This document shows positions 60,994 to 64,000 of a DNA stretch of 64,000 bases, in pieces (positions within the stretch are counted from its first letter, which is position 1; each line of letters opens with the position of its first letter). The notes under the pieces were generated by a model. It was given only the letters and a program-made list of their open reading frames with translations. It was not told where the DNA came from and ran no database searches. Made by a program: the position numbers and the translations under genes. The DNA comes from an uncultured Massilia sp. (GTDB lineage Bacteria; Pseudomonadota; Gammaproteobacteria; Burkholderiales; Burkholderiaceae), in assembly GCA_946481275.1 (NCBI GenBank), contig CAMLMV010000006.1:1-64000 (forward strand). Reading direction: 5' to 3'.

Positions 60994-62925
60994 ATGACCT
61001 ACACGCCCGGTCTGCCCCTGTTACTGGCGGCGTTGTTGCTGACCTTGCCGGCGCATGCCGACGAAGCGGCACGACGCGCGGAATTCGCCGACCTGTCGAT
61101 CGAAGAACTGGCCAACATCGACGTCACGTCCGTGTCGCGCCGGCCCGAGCGCCTGCAGGATGCGCCGGCCTCCGTGTTCGTGATCACGGCCGAAGACATT
61201 CGCCGCTCGGGCGCCCGCAACCTCGTCGAGGCGCTGAACCTCGCACCGAACCTGCAGGTCGCGCGCAGCAGCAACGCCAACGCGTTCATCTCGGCGCGCG
61301 GCATGAACGGGACGAGCAACAGCCCGGCCAACAAGCTCCTCGTGATGATCGACGGCCGCTCGGTGTATTCGCCCCTGTTCTCCGGCATGTTCTGGGACGA
61401 GCCGGACGTGATGCTGGAAGACGTCGAGCGGATCGAGGTGATCAGCGGCCCGGGCGGCACCTTGTGGGGCGTGAATGCCGTCAACGGCGTCATCAGCATC
61501 ACGACCCGCCACGCGCGCGACACCCAGGGCGATTTGCTCGTGCTGCGCGCCGACGACAACGGCGCGCAGGCCGCGTTCCACCACGGCGGAACGATGGACA
61601 ATGGTGCGTGGCGGGCCTACGGCAAGGTGTTTGGGGTGGGGCACGGCGAACTCGCCTCCGGCCGCGCGCTCGACGACGACTGGACGCAGGGCCAGGTCGG
61701 CTGGCGCGGCGACTGGGAGCGGGGCGCGGAGCGGTTCAGCGTCAACGCCAATGCCTGGCGCGGCCGCGAGGGCCAGCCTGCGCCGGGCGTCATCGCGGCG
61801 CCGGGCGCAAGCAGGGGCCTGGATGACATCCAGCTGCACGGCGCGAACGTCACGGGACGCTGGGAACACGTGATCGACGGCGGCGGCAGCGTGACCGCGC
61901 AGGCGTATTACGACTACCGCTACCGCAAGGTGCCGCCCACGTTCACGGACGCCGTCGACATCCTCGACCTGCAATTGCAGCACGCGCTGCCCGCGCATGG
62001 CCGGCACCGCATCGTGTGGGGCGGCGAATACCGCACCAGCCGGGACCACGTGGACAACAGCCGTTTCGTCGCCTTCCTGCCCGCGCGCGACACGCAGACC
62101 TGGGCCAGCCTGTTCGCCCAGGACGAGGTGGCCTTGCGCGACGACCTGCGCCTGACGGCCGGTGTGCGCTGGGAGCGCAATCCGTACACGGGCACGGAAT
62201 TCCTGCCGAACCTGCGCCTGTCCTGGCGCGCCACGCCCGCGCATGCGTTCTGGGCGGCCGTGTCGCGCACCGTGCGCGCGCCGTCGCGGCTGGACGTGGA
62301 CGCCTATGTGCCCGGTGCGCCGCCTTACCTGCTGGCGGGCGGCCCGGCCGTGCGCGCCGAGACCGCGCGCGTGCTCGAACTGGGCTACCGCGGCCAGGCG
62401 GGGCAGATCGTCTCGTATTCCGTGACGGCCTTCCGCAACCTGTACGACCACCTGCGCACACAGGACGTCACGCCTGCCGGGCAGATCGTGTTCGGCAACC
62501 TGATGGAAGGCCAGGCACGCGGCCTGGAGGCGTGGGGCAATGTGCAGATGACGCAGGCGTGGCGCCTGTCCGCGGGCGCCACCTTGCTGCACGAGGAATT
62601 CGCGTTGAAGTCCGGCAGCCGCGACCAGGGCAGCCTCATGACCACGGGCCGCGACCCGGCCTACACGGCCCAGCTGCGCTCCAGTTACGTGATCGACGAG
62701 GCACGCGAACTGGAGCTGGCCGTGCGCCGCAACGGCGCGCTGGGATTCCCGTACGTGCCGGCTTACTGGGCCGTCGACGCGCGCTTCGGCTGGCGCTTTG
62801 CGCCGGGGATGGCGTTGTCGGTGATCGTGACCAACCTGAATGGCGGCCACGCGGAATATGGCGTGGCGTCCGTGCGTACCGAGGTGCCCAGGACGGTGGG
62901 CGTCAAGTTCACGTGGCAGCGGTGA
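60994..62925 (+). CDS. TonB-dependent outer-membrane receptor
   Basis: A 643-residue receptor with a signal peptide (MTYTPGLPLLLAALLLTLPAHA). The plug domain (about residues 35-160) has LEELANIDVTSVSRRPERLQDAPASVFVITAEDIRRSGARNL-like features: VTSVSRRPERL, FVITAEDIRRSG, FISARGMNG, LVMIDGRSVYSPLFSG, VERIEVISGPGGTLWGVNAVNGVISI. A C-terminal barrel ends in TVGVKFTWQR. This subfamily is often called an iron-complex receptor, but the ligand is not known. There is no good ribosome site before the ATG at 60994; the start is set by the signal peptide. Confidence 0.88.
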   Translation: MTYTPGLPLLLAALLLTLPAHADEAARRAEFADLSIEELANIDVTSVSRRPERLQDAPASVFVITAEDIRRSGARNLVEALNLAPNLQVARSSNANAFISARGMNGTSNSPANKLLVMIDGRSVYSPLFSGMFWDEPDVMLEDVERIEVISGPGGTLWGVNAVNGVISITTRHARDTQGDLLVLRADDNGAQAAFHHGGTMDNGAWRAYGKVFGVGHGELASGRALDDDWTQGQVGWRGDWERGAERFSVNANAWRGREGQPAPGVIAAPGASRGLDDIQLHGANVTGRWEHVIDGGGSVTAQAYYDYRYRKVPPTFTDAVDILDLQLQHALPAHGRHRIVWGGEYRTSRDHVDNSRFVAFLPARDTQTWASLFAQDEVALRDDLRLTAGVRWERNPYTGTEFLPNLRLSWRATPAHAFWAAVSRTVRAPSRLDVDAYVPGAPPYLLAGGPAVRAETARVLELGYRGQAGQIVSYSVTAFRNLYDHLRTQDVTPAGQIVFGNLMEGQARGLEAWGNVQMTQAWRLSAGATLLHEEFALKSGSRDQGSLMTTGRDPAYTAQLRSSYVIDEARELELAVRRNGALGFPYVPAYWAVDARFGWRFAPGMALSVIVTNLNGGHAEYGVASVRTEVPRTVGVKFTWQR

Positions 62926-62951
62926 AAAAAAACCGGGGACGCGCCCCGGTT
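62925..62951 (-). terminator. Terminator of purB
   Basis: AACCGGGG and CCCCGGTT form an 8-bp stem around ACGCG, followed on the minus strand by eight T. It begins directly after the receptor stop codon and lies 5 bases past the purB stop. Confidence 0.88.
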
Positions 62952-62956
62952 CCCGA

Positions 62957-64000
<1,044 letters not shown>

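Overview
The window is a high-GC stretch of chromosome. Its gene families and their order (queA-tgt-yajC-secDF, yggL, a Kdo hydroxylase, a Pseudomonas-style arginine succinyltransferase cluster) suggest a betaproteobacterium of the Burkholderiales, most likely an Oxalobacteraceae member such as Massilia/Telluria. That placement is inferred from gene content, not from a marker-gene comparison. About 50 protein genes are called, with no rRNA, tRNA or CRISPR array. purB is cut by the right edge.

Layout. 0-1.4 kb: a compact, lower-GC type VI secretion islet on the minus strand (hcp, an NlpC/P60-like BPSL0067-family toxin, a STY0301-family probable immunity protein) ending in its own terminator. 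1.5-11.3 kb: PhoD-type phosphatase, thioesterase, Atm1-type ABC exporter, Kdo 3-hydroxylase, a decayed NYN-domain gene, periplasmic asparaginase with a dicarboxylate/amino-acid symporter, an orphan amino-acid ABC ATPase and a TauE/SafE permease. 11.4-14.6 kb: pyrC, a DUF3025 gene, a Gfo/Idh/MocA oxidoreductase and yggL. 14.6-19.3 kb: three paralogous small secreted Lys/Ala/Glu-rich proteins interleaved with a flavin monooxygenase, a GlxA-type regulator and a DJ-1/PfpI protein. 19.3-27.2 kb: recG, then queA-tgt-yajC-secD-secF. 27.2-31 kb: a MerR-type regulator bracketed by two near-identical sRNA-like units, an outer-membrane barrel, an HDOD protein, and a MarR regulator with a small unknown gene.

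31-45.3 kb: a transporter, an ArgR-like AraC/GlxA regulator, then astC-aruF-aruG-astD-astB-gdhB-astE. This set would take arginine to succinate, ammonia, CO2 and two glutamates; the large NAD-glutamate dehydrogenase in the same cluster would pass glutamate on to 2-oxoglutarate. 45.3-51 kb: old yellow enzyme, a GIN-domain lipoprotein, hmp and nsrR (nitric oxide defence, each with a 25-bp NsrR-like palindrome) and an amino-acid permease. 51-64 kb: peptidases, a class V aminotransferase, a phospholipase D-type enzyme, stress proteins including one with four 60-residue glycine-zipper repeats, a cytochrome b561-YceI-YceI operon, a TonB-dependent receptor and purB.

Two features stand out as possibly undescribed. 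The first is a family of periplasmic proteins with 11-residue repeats resembling group 3 LEA proteins; all three genes carry a GTAA(C/G)-N5-GTAAA-N4-GTCAA box 83-86 bases before the start codon, which resembles the CpxR envelope-stress site. The second is a pair of about 75-nt transcription-unit-like elements, identical over 44 bases, each with three evenly spaced GGAC motifs and its own intrinsic terminator, lying on either side of the merR-type gene. Both are read directly from sequence; their functions are inference.
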